Positions 9,195 through 18,299 of a stretch of DNA of 46,160 nt are shown piece by piece (within the stretch, counting starts at the first letter, position 1; each line of letters starts with the position of its first letter). The notes beneath the pieces are model-generated. The model was not told the origin of the DNA and searched no databases. It saw only the letters and a list, made by a program, of their open reading frames with translations. Both the position numbers and the translations under genes were made by a program. Origin of the DNA: CAYOUV01 sp964407265 (GTDB lineage: Bacteria > Chloroflexota > Anaerolineae > Anaerolineales > Villigracilaceae); NCBI GenBank assembly GCA_964407265.1, contig CAYOUV010000019.1, positions 1 through 46,160 on the forward strand, in the 5' to 3' direction.

Positions 9195-9449
9195 ATGAGC
9201 AACGGGCAATCACATACCGAGGAATTTCGCGTCAGCGGAGAGGAACTCCTGGGGCGTATCAAAGAATTGATCCACGCGGGCAATATCCGCCGGGTCACGA
9301 TCAAAAACAAAGACGGCCAGACCATTGTTGAGTTTCCCGTGACAGTTGGCGTGGTCGGCGCGCTGCTGGCGCCTTCGCTGGCTGCGGTCGGAGCCATTGC
9401 TGCACTGGTGAGCGAGGCGACGGTGGTGGTGGAGAAGGTCGAAGGCTGA
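9195..9449 (+). CDS. DUF4342 small protein
   Basis: The 84-residue protein matches the DUF4342 pattern: an N-terminal EEFRVSGEELLGRIKELIHAGNIRRVTIKN block, then a hydrophobic Ala/Val/Gly-rich segment (about residues 50-75) ending in VVVEKVEG. The hydrophobic part could lie in a membrane. No molecular function is established for the family. ATG at 9195 is used because AAGGAG lies 7 nt upstream; the longer upstream frame adds only a non-conserved leader. It stands alone, divergent from rplI. Confidence 0.8.
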   Translation: MSNGQSHTEEFRVSGEELLGRIKELIHAGNIRRVTIKNKDGQTIVEFPVTVGVVGALLAPSLAAVGAIAALVSEATVVVEKVEG

Positions 9450-9579
9450 CACCTTAATTGCAGGGTCAGTAAAAAATCGATAACAGATTATCATTGTGCA
9501 GTTATTTACCTCTGACTGTACTTTTAATATTTATATCTTGTCTTTCCAGTTGTCCATCAGGCGAGGTGTTTGTAAGTTG

Positions 9580-9608
9580 TTGTCTGGGTTTGGAATGTCT
9601 GCTACACT
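9580..9608 (+). promoter_or_regulatory. Candidate promoter of the YfcC-type carrier gene
   Basis: TTGTCT (9580-9585) and TACACT (9603-9608) are separated by 17 bp. Each matches 4 of 6 consensus bases. The distance to the ATG is 30 nt. Confidence 0.35.
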
Positions 9609-9637
9609 AATGCCGTAACTATCCCAAGGAGAGTGCC

Positions 9638-11086
9638 ATGCAGCAAAAAGCCGGTGCCCAGATCAGCCAGCGCATGTTCATCCAGTCGTTGCTGATCCTG
9701 CTTGTGTTGATGATTCTCGCAGGAGTCCTGACCCGCGTCATCCCCGCGGGGCAGTATGACCGCCTCGATGTAGGCGGCCGCGAAGTGATCGATCCCAACT
9801 CGTTCCAGTTCACCTCGCGACCGGATTATCCCGTTTGGCGCTGGTTGACTGCCCCGATTGAAGTCCTCGGCGCGGAAGGGGGATTGACGGTGATCGTTAT
9901 CATCATCTTCCTGCTCTTCATTGGAGGATCGTTTGCCATTCTGGAAAAGAGTGGTATTGTCAAAGCAGCGATTGGACGCATCGTGCAGCGCTTCGGTGGA
10001 CGCAAATACGTCTTGTTGTTGGTCGTCTCGCTGTTTTTCATGTTGATGGGTGCCTTCTTTGGAATTTTTGAAGAGGTCGTGCCCCTGGTGCCGGTCATGA
10101 TCGCCTTGGCTTATATGCTCGGCTGGGATGCACTCGTCGGCCTGGGCATGAGCATCCTGGCTACCAATATGGGATTTTCAGCTGCCATCACCAATCCGTT
10201 CACCATTGGCGTGGCCCAAAAGTTGGCCGGATTGCCGCTTTTTTCAGGAATCTGGTTCCGCTTGCTGATCTTCGCAGTCATTTACGCTGTCTTTGCCTGG
10301 TTTCTGACGACCTATGCCAGGCGCATCGAACGCGACCCGGCCTGCTCGTCAATTTACGCGGAAGACAAGGCGGAACGCGAGAAATTCCTGGCGATGGGCA
10401 CGGAAGCCATCGTCGAGGACAACCCGCGCCTGGGGCGATCGATCACCTGGTTTTTGGCATTCACTGTATTGATCCTGGTGGCGCTGATCGCCGGTCCGTT
10501 CATTCCCGCTATCTCGGATTACGCACTACCGCTGGTTGGAGTGCTGTTCCTGGTAGCCGGTGTGGGAGCCGGGCTGATTTCCGGCGCTGGAAGGACGGTC
10601 TGGAAGGCGCTGCTGGAAGGCGTGACCGGCATCCTGCCCGGTGTGCCGCTGATCCTGATGGCGGTCAGCATCAAACACATTGTCGTCTCGGGCGGCGTCA
10701 TGGATACCATCCTGCACGCTGCCGCCAAGCCATTTTCTGAAGCCAACCCTTTCGTGGCAGCAGTCATCATCTATGGTCTGGCGCTGGTGATCGAGTTCTT
10801 CGTCGCTTCCGGATCGGCCAAGGCTTTCCTGATGATGCCGATCATGCTCCCGTTGGCTGACCTGATCGGCGTCACACGCCAGACGACCGTCACCGCCTAC
10901 TGCTTCGGCGATGGGTTCTCCAACCTGGCCTACCCGACCAACCCGGTGCTGCTGATTTGCCTGGGCCTGACGGTGGTCAGCTATCCAAAATGGATTCGCT
11001 GGACGGCCAAGCTCTGGTTTTGGGTCATTCTGGCAACCATCGCCTTCCTGGGAATCGCGGTGGCGATCCATTACGGACCTTTTTAG
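9638..11086 (+). CDS. YfcC-family (C4-dicarboxylate/basic amino acid type) carrier
   Basis: This 482-residue integral membrane protein with about twelve helices belongs to the YfcC/DcuC-like ion transporter superfamily. It shows the family landmarks TRVIPAGQYDR near residue 30, GAFFGIFEEVVPLVPVMIALA around 145, and a C-terminal re-entrant half with GSAKAFLMMPIMLPLADLIGVTRQTTVTAYCFGDGFSN, where the Asn/Gly/Asp residues line the substrate site in this fold. Members have been annotated as C4-dicarboxylate carriers or as arginine/ornithine-type antiporters. It lies 35 nt upstream of a DUF2817 peptidase-like hydrolase, which hints at uptake of an amino acid or peptide product, but the substrate is not readable from sequence. 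Confidence 0.8.
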   Translation: MQQKAGAQISQRMFIQSLLILLVLMILAGVLTRVIPAGQYDRLDVGGREVIDPNSFQFTSRPDYPVWRWLTAPIEVLGAEGGLTVIVIIIFLLFIGGSFAILEKSGIVKAAIGRIVQRFGGRKYVLLLVVSLFFMLMGAFFGIFEEVVPLVPVMIALAYMLGWDALVGLGMSILATNMGFSAAITNPFTIGVAQKLAGLPLFSGIWFRLLIFAVIYAVFAWFLTTYARRIERDPACSSIYAEDKAEREKFLAMGTEAIVEDNPRLGRSITWFLAFTVLILVALIAGPFIPAISDYALPLVGVLFLVAGVGAGLISGAGRTVWKALLEGVTGILPGVPLILMAVSIKHIVVSGGVMDTILHAAAKPFSEANPFVAAVIIYGLALVIEFFVASGSAKAFLMMPIMLPLADLIGVTRQTTVTAYCFGDGFSNLAYPTNPVLLICLGLTVVSYPKWIRWTAKLWFWVILATIAFLGIAVAIHYGPF

Positions 11087-11121
11087 GCTCTGGTCCCACC
11101 CACTTACGAAGAGTATTAATC

Positions 11122-12237
11122 ATGGACTATTATCCGGATTCCTACAAAGCCTCGCGCGAACGCTTCCAGCAAAGCCTGAGCCTGCTCCAGTCTAAGTGGC
11201 CGGATGCGCATCTCGAACGTCACCCCTCAGCTGATCAACCTGATCTGTCGATAGATTGGCTGTGGGCTGATGCGCGTCAAAAAAAGAATTTAGTGATCGT
11301 CACAACCGGATTGCATGGCATCGAAGGCTACGTTGGATCAGCCGTACAAAAATTGTTCCTGGATGAGTTTATGCCGCGCCTCGACCCTGAAAATACGGGA
11401 TTATTGCTGGTGCATGCCATCAATCCGTGGGGTATGCAGCAGCGGCGCCGTTACAACGAAAACAACGTAGACCTGAACCGCAATTTCATCTGGGACGAAC
11501 ATTTTAAACCGGAGCTTAATCCCGATTACGACCTGCTGGTTCCCTTGTTAAATTCGCCGCGTCCGCTGGGATCTTTATTTCTCAGTGACGTAGCTTTTAT
11601 CATGCGGTTATTGGTCAGTCTGGTACGGCTGGGCGTTACCCGTATTCGCCTTGGCATGCTGAGTGGGCAGTACCGTCAACCCCGCGGAGTGCAATTTGGA
11701 GGTCAGGCTACCCAGCAGAGCACACGCGTAATGAGAAACCTTTTCGCGCAGGCGTTCGAAGCTTACGAACAGGTCATCCACATCGACCTGCACAGCGGTT
11801 ATGGACCGCGCTATCAGATGAGTATGGTTAACGCGACGCGGGAGCCGGCCCCGGCTTCCGAATTGATGCAGCGCTTCGGCTATCCGCTGATTGTAGCGGC
11901 CAACCCATCCGATTTCTACACTGTCATTGGCGATATTACCGAGTATATCTATCAATTGCGCGACGAGAAATATCCCTCCAGACAGCTGTTCGGCACCTGC
12001 TTTGAGTTTGGTACGTTTGGTGATTCGCTCTTGATGCAGATCCGCAGCATGCGCGCAACTATCCTCGAAAATCGCGTCTATCAGTACGGGGCGAAGTCGC
12101 GTGCAGCCGAACGTAAGGTGAAAAAAGAATACGGCGAATTATTCTTCCCCAGCGAGTCGCGTTGGCGCGAGAAGGTCATGGATGACGCCCGTCAGGCATT
12201 TGCGGGAATATTGGGTGCCTACGAATTATTTGACTGA
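11122..12237 (+). CDS. DUF2817 / M14-like zinc carboxypeptidase-fold hydrolase
   Basis: The 371-residue protein fits the DUF2817 family, a branch of the M14 metallocarboxypeptidase fold. Visible elements are TTGLHGIEGYVGS (the HxxE zinc pair, residues near 75), a conserved HAINPWGMQQRRRYNENNVDLNRNF region compared with the NPDG and DxNR motifs of M14 enzymes, and HIDLHSGYGPR (third zinc His). A catalytic Glu is expected near the C-terminus (TCFEFGTFG). The ATG at 11122 follows the carrier gene stop; there is no strong Shine-Dalgarno. Its position behind the YfcC-type carrier suggests that peptide or amide cleavage and transport are linked. Confidence 0.75.
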   Translation: MDYYPDSYKASRERFQQSLSLLQSKWPDAHLERHPSADQPDLSIDWLWADARQKKNLVIVTTGLHGIEGYVGSAVQKLFLDEFMPRLDPENTGLLLVHAINPWGMQQRRRYNENNVDLNRNFIWDEHFKPELNPDYDLLVPLLNSPRPLGSLFLSDVAFIMRLLVSLVRLGVTRIRLGMLSGQYRQPRGVQFGGQATQQSTRVMRNLFAQAFEAYEQVIHIDLHSGYGPRYQMSMVNATREPAPASELMQRFGYPLIVAANPSDFYTVIGDITEYIYQLRDEKYPSRQLFGTCFEFGTFGDSLLMQIRSMRATILENRVYQYGAKSRAAERKVKKEYGELFFPSESRWREKVMDDARQAFAGILGAYELFD

Positions 12238-12251
12238 TTAGGAGCTTTGGT

Positions 12252-12887
12252 TTGATCCCTCTCGGCAATATCTCGCGCAGGACGCGACATTTCCCGATCA
12301 TGACCTTGTTGATCATCCTGGCCAATGCGGTCATGTTTTATTTAGAACTGACCAGAGGCGACCCATTCGTCCAACGATGGTCTGTCATCCCGGCCCATAT
12401 TGCGGCTGGCCGCGACTTGACCACGATTTTTACGGCCATGTTCATGCACGGGGGTTGGCTGCACATTCTGGGCAATATGCTCTTTTTCCTGGTCTTCGGA
12501 CCACAGATCGAGGATGTGATGGGGCCATTCAAGTTCCTGACCTTTTACCTGATGGCGGGTGTGGCGGCTATGTTCGCCCAGGTTTGGGTCATGCCGGCTT
12601 CAACCACCCCTAACCTGGGAGCCAGTGGAGCGATTGCCGGGGTGATGGGCGCATTCCTGGTCACTTTTCCGCGTGACCGGATTCGCACCATTTTGATCAT
12701 CGGCTGGTTCATTGATATTGCTGCTATCCCGGCGATCCTGTTGATCAGCGTCTGGTTCCTGCTGCAGCTTTTTAACGCCTTTGGAGCGGTGACGAACTTT
12801 CAGAGTGGGGGTGTGGCTTATATGGCGCACGTGGGTGGCTTTTTATTTGGCCTGGTATTAAGTCGTCTCTTCGAGACCCGGCGTTGA
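12252..12887 (+). CDS. Rhomboid-family intramembrane serine protease
   Basis: The 211-residue polytopic protein has six membrane helices. The catalytic Ser lies in LGASGAIAGVMGAF (GxSG motif, helix 4) and the His in YMAHVGGFLFG (helix 6), the rhomboid Ser-His dyad. MHGGWLHILGNMLFFLVFG in the second helix/loop is also a family signature. It cleaves membrane-spanning substrates. The start is a TTG; AGGAG 8 nt upstream supports it and no ATG fits. The gene lies 14 nt after the DUF2817 gene, so it is probably in the same transcript. Confidence 0.88.
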   Translation: MIPLGNISRRTRHFPIMTLLIILANAVMFYLELTRGDPFVQRWSVIPAHIAAGRDLTTIFTAMFMHGGWLHILGNMLFFLVFGPQIEDVMGPFKFLTFYLMAGVAAMFAQVWVMPASTTPNLGASGAIAGVMGAFLVTFPRDRIRTILIIGWFIDIAAIPAILLISVWFLLQLFNAFGAVTNFQSGGVAYMAHVGGFLFGLVLSRLFETRR

Positions 12888-12903
12888 ATTAAGGAGTTTT
12901 AAA

Positions 12904-13485
12904 ATGCCCCGAAATTATGATTTGACCGACCGGTCCCCGACGACCCAGCAGCGCTTGCCTGAACACACCCGCGACGATCAGTGGACGCGGGACTTCCTGA
13001 ACCGGGCCGAGATCGGGTATGTCGGCACGCGCTGGGAGGACCAACCGTTCGTCACCCCGACCAACTTCTGGTTCGACGAGCAAAATCAGCGCATCATCTT
13101 CCACTCGAACCTCAGCGGCCGGCTGCGGGCCAATCTAGACCGCCATCCCAGGGTCAGTTTTGTGGCCAGTGAGGTCGGGCGTACTCTGCCATCGAATGTA
13201 GCGCTCGAGTTCTCGGTGCAGTATCGCAGCGTAATGGTCTTTGGGACCGTCAGCGTGCTGCAGGATCCGCAGGAGGCGCGCCGGGCCTTGGTCGGATTGA
13301 TTGGAAAATATTTCCCCGGGATGAAGCCAGGTGCAGAATACCGTCCGATTACGGACAAGGAATTGCAACGCACCGCAGTCTATGCCTTGCAGATCGAATC
13401 CTGGAGCGGCAAAGAGAACTGGAAGGAACGTGCCGCGCAATCCGCGGAATGGCCGGCTTTGGAAGCGAAGTGGTTTTTAGATTAG
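12904..13485 (+). CDS. Pyridoxamine-5'-phosphate oxidase-like flavin/heme split-barrel protein
   Basis: The 193-residue protein has the FMN-binding split-barrel pattern of the NimA/PNPOx-like group: IGYVGTRWEDQPFVTPTNFWFDEQNQRIIFHS near residues 38-65, then LRANLDRHPRVSFVASE. Related proteins reduce nitroimidazoles or bind flavin, F420 or heme. Length and the C-terminal WSGKENWK motif agree with the PNPOx-like family. An AAGGAG lies just upstream of the ATG. It closes the + strand block and is convergent with the ABC exporter operon. The exact substrate is unknown. Confidence 0.75.
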   Translation: MPRNYDLTDRSPTTQQRLPEHTRDDQWTRDFLNRAEIGYVGTRWEDQPFVTPTNFWFDEQNQRIIFHSNLSGRLRANLDRHPRVSFVASEVGRTLPSNVALEFSVQYRSVMVFGTVSVLQDPQEARRALVGLIGKYFPGMKPGAEYRPITDKELQRTAVYALQIESWSGKENWKERAAQSAEWPALEAKWFLD

Positions 13486-13529
13486 ATCAATACCTGTGAA
13501 AATTAATTTTGGAATTCAAAACAGAAAAA

Positions 13530-13549
13530 GAGCCGGATGGTTCCGGCTC
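13530..13549 (-). terminator. Terminator of the ABC exporter operon
   Basis: An 8-bp GC-rich stem (GAGCCGGA and its complement) with a 4-nt loop is followed, on the minus strand, by a U-rich run. It lies just after the last gene of the operon. Confidence 0.8.
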
Positions 13550-13558
13550 CTGTGATTT

Positions 13559-14728
13559 CTACTCGAACTGCACATCAACGCTCATGCCGGCCAGCAGACC
13601 GGGCGGGAGATTGTCCAACGCGATCGTGGTTTTGTAAACGACGTCTCCGCCGAGTGTGTCAGCCAGGGGCGAGATCGCTGTGACACGCCCGGTTATTTCC
13701 TCATTCGTGGCTTTGACCAAAACCGTCACCTGTTGTCCAACCTGCACTTTGGAAACATCCCGCTCGCTCAAATCGGTGGTCTCGACGTGCAGCTTGGTGG
13801 TGTCGACCACGACCGCCAGGATCTTGCCAGGAGGTGCATAATCGCCGGGGATCACCTCGATTACAGCCACAGTTCCGGAAATTGGGGAGATCAGACGGGT
13901 GGCATCGAGGTTCTCCTGCGCAGCTTTCAAGTTGTCTTTGGCCTGCTCCAAGGCAGCCAGGCTGCTCCCGGTCGCGTCATCCGGGATTTGCTCGCCTTTT
14001 AAGGCGGAGAGGAACCACTGTGCCTCCTGCAAGGCCGCTTTGGCTGCATCTTTGTCAGCCTGCGCCTTGGCAGCATCGATGTCCGAAGGGGTGCCCGTGT
14101 ACCAGTTATATTTGGCAATCAGGGAATTCAGGTGCAGCTGGGCATCTGTCATTGCCACCAGGGCGGTTGCCTTCTTGGGATTACCATCGGGAAGCCGGGC
14201 TACTTGCCGGTAGGCATCTGCAGCCCTGGCAACCTGTTGTTTGGCCAGGTCGATCTCGCCTTGGGTGTTCTTGACCAGTTCGTCGGAGGCGCGCGGGTAG
14301 ATCAGGCTGTCAGAGCTATTCTGGGCGTCTTCCAAATCCTGTTTTGCAGTCGCCAAGGCCTGCGCTGCGGCTGCAATTCCAGCCGGGGAGGTCATTTCCC
14401 TCAAAGTGCGCTCGGCCTGGTTGAGTTGCATCTGCGCGGCGGCATTATCCAGTTCCGCCAACACTTGTCCGGCCTTGACCTGGTCACCCAGGGCGACATT
14501 TACTAGTTTGACGTTTCCGCCAAGTGTGAATGCCAGTTGTGCTTCGTGGTCTGGCACGACCATCCCGGAAGCGGTCACACCCCCACTGCTGGTCAATGGC
14601 GCCGACGTCGTACTGTCGCCGCTATCCAGGACGACTGTGGGCAGCGTGGTTACAGGAGTGTTTGACTGACTGCTGCAGGCTGTCAGAGCAAACAGTACCA
14701 GCAGGCATACCAGCACCTTGGTCTTCAT
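13559..14728 (-). CDS. HlyD/MacA-type membrane fusion lipoprotein
   Basis: The 389-residue protein begins with a lipoprotein signal (LVLFALTACSSQ, lipobox Cys near residue 18). It has the order of a periplasmic adaptor subunit: a barrel-sandwich hybrid half (GGNVKLVNVALGDQVKAGQVLAELDN), a long Ala/Gln-rich coiled-coil hairpin (about 95-280), the second lipoyl half (ISPISGTVAVIEVIPGDYAPPG), and a beta-barrel domain. It would couple the ABC pump below to export across the envelope. The order adaptor-ATPase-permease-permease is that of MacAB-like exporters. It is the last gene of the operon by direction of transcription. Confidence 0.85.
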   Translation of the reverse strand: MKTKVLVCLLVLFALTACSSQSNTPVTTLPTVVLDSGDSTTSAPLTSSGGVTASGMVVPDHEAQLAFTLGGNVKLVNVALGDQVKAGQVLAELDNAAAQMQLNQAERTLREMTSPAGIAAAAQALATAKQDLEDAQNSSDSLIYPRASDELVKNTQGEIDLAKQQVARAADAYRQVARLPDGNPKKATALVAMTDAQLHLNSLIAKYNWYTGTPSDIDAAKAQADKDAAKAALQEAQWFLSALKGEQIPDDATGSSLAALEQAKDNLKAAQENLDATRLISPISGTVAVIEVIPGDYAPPGKILAVVVDTTKLHVETTDLSERDVSKVQVGQQVTVLVKATNEEITGRVTAISPLADTLGGDVVYKTTIALDNLPPGLLAGMSVDVQFE

Positions 14729-14737
14729 CTTGCACCT

Positions 14738-15433
14738 CTAGACTTTCTGTTTTGCCCCGGTGTTTTCAACCACCTGACCATCGCGCAGGGTGACCACGCG
14801 GCGGGCATATTTGATCACGCGCGGGTCATGCGTGGCGAATACGAATGTTACGCCGGTCTCCTGGTTGAGACGCTGCATGATCTCCATGACCTGTTTGCCG
14901 TTGGCGGTGTCGAGATTGGCGGTGGGTTCATCCGCCAGGACCAGGGCCGGTTTGGGGGCCAGGGCGCGGGCGATGGCGACGCGCTGCTGCTGTCCGCCGC
15001 TCATCTGGTCGGGACGGTTGTCGGCGCGGTCCACCAGGTCCACGGCCTCGAGCAGTTCGAGCACGCGGGTGCGGCGTTCCGCCGGGGTGTGCCCGTTGAG
15101 CAGCAGCGGCATCTCGATATTTTCGAAAGCCGTCAGGGTCGGGATCAGGGCAAAAAACTGGAAGATGAAGCCGATGTGACCACGACGCATGTCGGCGCGC
15201 TGGTTGCGGTTGAGACGGGTGACATCTTGTCCGTCGACCCAGACCGTTCCACCGCTGGGCTGGTCGAGGCAGCCGATCAGCTGCAGCAGGGTGGTTTTCC
15301 CCGAGCCAGAAGGCCCAACCAGGGCGGTGAATTCGCCATTCTCGATGGTCAGGTCCACGCCGCGCAGGGCCTTGGTTTCGACCTCGCCGATCTTGTAGAA
15401 CCGGGTGACATTTTCAACTTTTACGACATCCAT
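14738..15433 (-). CDS. ABC transporter ATP-binding protein (MacB/LolD type)
   Basis: The 231-residue ATPase subunit has Walker A GPSGSGKTT near residue 40, Q-loop IGFIFQFFALIPTLTAFENI, signature MSGGQQQR, Walker B ALVLADEPT and an H-loop FVFATHDP. The LIPTLTAFENI Q-loop context is typical of the LolCDE/MacB class, which drives mechanotransmission to FtsX-type permeases rather than ordinary import. It lies between the adaptor and the two permease genes, with 9 nt to the adaptor and 30 nt from the permease. Confidence 0.92.
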   Translation of the reverse strand: MDVVKVENVTRFYKIGEVETKALRGVDLTIENGEFTALVGPSGSGKTTLLQLIGCLDQPSGGTVWVDGQDVTRLNRNQRADMRRGHIGFIFQFFALIPTLTAFENIEMPLLLNGHTPAERRTRVLELLEAVDLVDRADNRPDQMSGGQQQRVAIARALAPKPALVLADEPTANLDTANGKQVMEIMQRLNQETGVTFVFATHDPRVIKYARRVVTLRDGQVVENTGAKQKV

Positions 15434-15463
15434 GTTGTACTCCTCGCGGACTCAAATCCGCGT

Positions 15464-16681
15464 CTATTTTTCGGCGCGCAGGGCTTCGACCGGTTCCAGG
15501 CGGGAAGCCATCATTGCCGGGTAAAGTCCAGCCAGCAGCGTGACCACAAAGGTCATGATGGTCACGTTGATCGTGTCTGCCATGGTCAGCTTGGCATAGA
15601 TCGTGTTGCCGATCAGTATGCCGCTCAGGCCCATGTTGCCGATGTAGAATCCCTTGATGTTGAACAGGTAGACCGACAGCCAGCCCAGGAGCACACCCAG
15701 GATCGTGCCGCCGACTGCCAGCAGGAATGATTCGGACAGGAACAGTGTCATGATCCGGCCGCCTCTCATCCCGATGGCCGACAGGATCCCGATCTCGCGC
15801 GTACGTTCGTAGACCGACATGATCTGGGTGTTGATGATCACGGAGGCGGTAATCGCCAGGATGATCAGGTAAAAGAAAGAGATGTAACTGCGGGCCATGG
15901 TCTCAGTATCCACGATCAGTGAATTCATTTGGGTCCAGGTCTTGACCTCCAGGTTTGTTCCCTTCAAGGCCTTTGCGACGCTGTTGGTGTCTGCAGTGTC
16001 CTTGAGCAGGACGAAGATCGTGCTGGCGTGGTTTTCGGTCTGTGTGATGGCCTGGGCTTTTGCCAGCGGAAGGAAGATGGTGGCGTTGTCGAAGCCGTAG
16101 GTGTTGGTCGTGTAGATACCTCGCACGGTAAAGGTCTGCTCATCCACGTTGCCGTTGGAGGTATTGACCGAGAGGCTGACCTGGTCGCCGGTTTTTAAAT
16201 GCAGTTTATCTGCGATTGGATTTCCGATCAGCAATCCATCGCGGTCGTCAGGGGTCAAGAAAGCTCCGCTGATGACCCCCTGGCGATACGGATCGCTTGC
16301 CGGGGACTGCGGGTCGATGCCGAAGATTCTCACGCCTGCTGATTCGTCGCCGGTGGAGATGAATCCGCTGGCGAACAAACGCGGTGTGGCGGCCTTTACC
16401 TGGGACAACGCGGCGATCTTGCCAGCGACTTGCTCTGGATTTGGAACCAGATCCTCCCACTTCAGGCTGGACTTGTTTTCATCGTAACCGGCTGCCCGTA
16501 CCTGGATGTGACCGCTTTGCAGGGTGATGGCCGACTCGATTGCGTTGCCCATCTCTCCGTTGATGACCGATGCCATCAGCATCAATAATGCGAGCCCCAT
16601 GCCCACTGCCAGGGCGGAGAAGAAGGTCCGGCGGCGGTTGCGGCCGAGATCGCGGAATGCCATTTTAAAAAGTTGTATCAT
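15464..16681 (-). CDS. FtsX/MacB-type ABC permease
   Basis: The 405-residue protein has a first membrane helix (NRRRTFFSALAVGMGLALLMLMASVING), a MacB-type extracytoplasmic core domain (about 50-270), and three C-terminal helices with YERTREIGILSAIGMRGGRI, the FtsX coupling helix that contacts the ATPase. The ATG at 16681 is used because MIQLFKMAFRDLGRNRRRT is the usual N-terminus of the family; an upstream extension is Arg/His-rich and not conserved. It is paralogous to the next gene, so the pump is probably a heterodimer. Confidence 0.88.
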   Translation of the reverse strand: MIQLFKMAFRDLGRNRRRTFFSALAVGMGLALLMLMASVINGEMGNAIESAITLQSGHIQVRAAGYDENKSSLKWEDLVPNPEQVAGKIAALSQVKAATPRLFASGFISTGDESAGVRIFGIDPQSPASDPYRQGVISGAFLTPDDRDGLLIGNPIADKLHLKTGDQVSLSVNTSNGNVDEQTFTVRGIYTTNTYGFDNATIFLPLAKAQAITQTENHASTIFVLLKDTADTNSVAKALKGTNLEVKTWTQMNSLIVDTETMARSYISFFYLIILAITASVIINTQIMSVYERTREIGILSAIGMRGGRIMTLFLSESFLLAVGGTILGVLLGWLSVYLFNIKGFYIGNMGLSGILIGNTIYAKLTMADTINVTIMTFVVTLLAGLYPAMMASRLEPVEALRAEK

Positions 16682-16689
16682 GGCGCACC

Positions 16690-17919
16690 TCATACGAAAT
16701 GCAGGGCTTCGGCAGGTTCGCGCCGCCCGGCTTCGATGGCGGGAATGACCGCCGCCAGCGCGGAGATGATGGCGACCATGGAGGCGCGCATCGGTAATTT
16801 CTCGACGCCCCACGTGGGGTACACGCGGTCCCTGATCAGCGCCATGTAACTGGCGGCTTGCGTCATGGAGCCAAAGTCAAGCCCGACTCGCATCAGGATT
16901 CCGTTGAGCAACAGCCCCAGGACGATCCCCGCTGCGACGCCGACCAATCCAATCATTGTCCCTTCGAGGATGAACAACAGCGAAATCTGATTTGGCCTGA
17001 GCCCCATTGCGCCCAGTACGCCAATTTCGCGCGTCCGTTCGTAAACTGCCATCAGCAGCAGGTTGAGGATGCCGACACCGGCAATGGCGATGATGATCAC
17101 GCTGAAGATGTTCATCACCCCGCCTTTGGAGCTGATCGCGGAGGCCAGGTCGGGATAGTTCGCTTCGAAGGATTCAATCTCATAACCGGGTAAAGCGGGC
17201 CTGATGCTGTTTATGACCGCGCTTTCCTGGCCGAGCTGTTTCAGGAAGATCGCCACCTCGGTAGCCTGACCGGCCAGGTCATAGAGCGACTGTGCCTCGC
17301 CGAGCGAGATGTAAACGGTCTGCTTCTCGATATCCGCCATGCCCAGGTCGAAAATGCCGATGACGGTCATGGTGCGCTGGCGCATCTGCTTGTGCTGCGA
17401 ACGGCCGACCAATGTGATCCGATCGCCCACCTGCACGTTCATCGCGTCTGCGAGACCTTTCCCGATCAGGATGTTATCGGTATCTTCACTGGTGAGATTG
17501 CGGCCTTCCTTGACATACTGGCCGATCAGGTTGACCGCCTGCTCTTTTTCCGGCTCGATGCCGGTAATACCAACGGCAAACGCGCCTTCGCGGTTGGTGA
17601 CCAGTCCACCGGTGTTGATACGCAGCGTGGCGGCCAGCGTCGCGGGATTCGCTTCCGCGGCTTTGACCACGGCTTGCGGATCGGCCAGCGGCAGCAGCGG
17701 GGTTGAATTCACCTGTGCGCGATATCCTTCTGCGTGGACCTGGATGTTTCCACCCAGGACCTTCACGGCGTTGCCGTAAATCGCGTCGGTGAAGCCGTTC
17801 ATCAACCCGTCGTAGAACATCATCAATGCCAGTGTCAATGACATGGCCAGGACAATGATGATCGTGCGGCGTTTATGCCGCCAGATGTTGCGCCAGGCCA
17901 GGCGCAGGTATAGTCTCAT
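16690..17919 (-). CDS. FtsX/MacB-type ABC permease, first gene of exporter operon
   Basis: This 409-residue paralogue of the following permease has the same plan: helix 1 (RRTIIIVLAMSLTLALMMFYDGL), MacB core domain, then three helices with AVYERTREIGVLGAMGLRPNQI as the coupling helix. The two permeases are separated by 8 nt, consistent with cotranslation. It is the first gene after a strong promoter. LolC/LolE and related pumps use such a pair, but here a MacA-like adaptor suggests export of a small molecule, peptide or lipid; the substrate is unknown. Confidence 0.88.
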   Translation of the reverse strand: MRLYLRLAWRNIWRHKRRTIIIVLAMSLTLALMMFYDGLMNGFTDAIYGNAVKVLGGNIQVHAEGYRAQVNSTPLLPLADPQAVVKAAEANPATLAATLRINTGGLVTNREGAFAVGITGIEPEKEQAVNLIGQYVKEGRNLTSEDTDNILIGKGLADAMNVQVGDRITLVGRSQHKQMRQRTMTVIGIFDLGMADIEKQTVYISLGEAQSLYDLAGQATEVAIFLKQLGQESAVINSIRPALPGYEIESFEANYPDLASAISSKGGVMNIFSVIIIAIAGVGILNLLLMAVYERTREIGVLGAMGLRPNQISLLFILEGTMIGLVGVAAGIVLGLLLNGILMRVGLDFGSMTQAASYMALIRDRVYPTWGVEKLPMRASMVAIISALAAVIPAIEAGRREPAEALHFV

Positions 17920-18083
17920 CTATCGCATTCCTTTCCAGCATACACAGAAAGTTGGCTTTTTGAGTTCAGCAGTTGATGATTCTCAGGAGCGCCAACGTTT
18001 TTTTTGCATACTTGCTCTGCATCAAATCTTTGGACATTCAAAATATAACCGATATTTTGAGAATAGTATCACAAACGGTGTAA

Positions 18084-18112
18084 ATAATATACAAGTTACT
18101 ATTTTTTGTCAA
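18084..18112 (-). promoter_or_regulatory. Strong promoter of the ABC exporter operon
   Basis: Read on the minus strand: TTGACA (18112-18107, 6/6), 17-bp spacer, TATTAT (18089-18084, 5/6). The predicted leader before the first permease is about 155 nt. Confidence 0.75.
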
Positions 18113-18273
18113 GATGCAGAATGTCTTAAATTTGGGGATTACTCTTTTGTAAAACCCAGGCGTTGACAAGCGGGGGTGCAATCGAAAATGCCAGGGCGGA
18201 GGACGAGATAGGGTGGGGCAGTACTTATTTCCTAATTTGGGTCCATCGGCGATTAATTGCGCTATAGTAGAAC

Positions 18274-18279
18274 TATAAT
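18274..18279 (+). promoter_or_regulatory. -10 element for the RING gene
   Basis: A TATAAT lies 20 nt before the ATG at 18300. A second similar box (TATAGT) lies at 18263-18268. No good -35 is seen, so this promoter may need an activator. Confidence 0.4.
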
Positions 18280-18299
18280 TAGAAAGCTAATGGATTATT

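Larger units (their letters stand above)
17920..18299. other. Intergenic region between ABC operon and RING gene
   Basis: This 380-bp stretch lies between divergent genes and is AT-rich from about 18000 to 18160. It holds the ABC operon promoter on the minus strand and a -10-like box for the RING gene on the + strand. I see no convincing gene or RNA in it. Confidence 0.7.

Noticed and set aside
13559..17919. ABC exporter operon as part of the ubiquitin-like system
   Set aside because: It is on the opposite strand with its own promoter and terminator; there is no shared motif or tail.
18163..18168. TTGACA on the + strand as -35 for the RING gene
   Set aside because: No -10-like hexamer lies 15-19 bp downstream, and it is far from the start.
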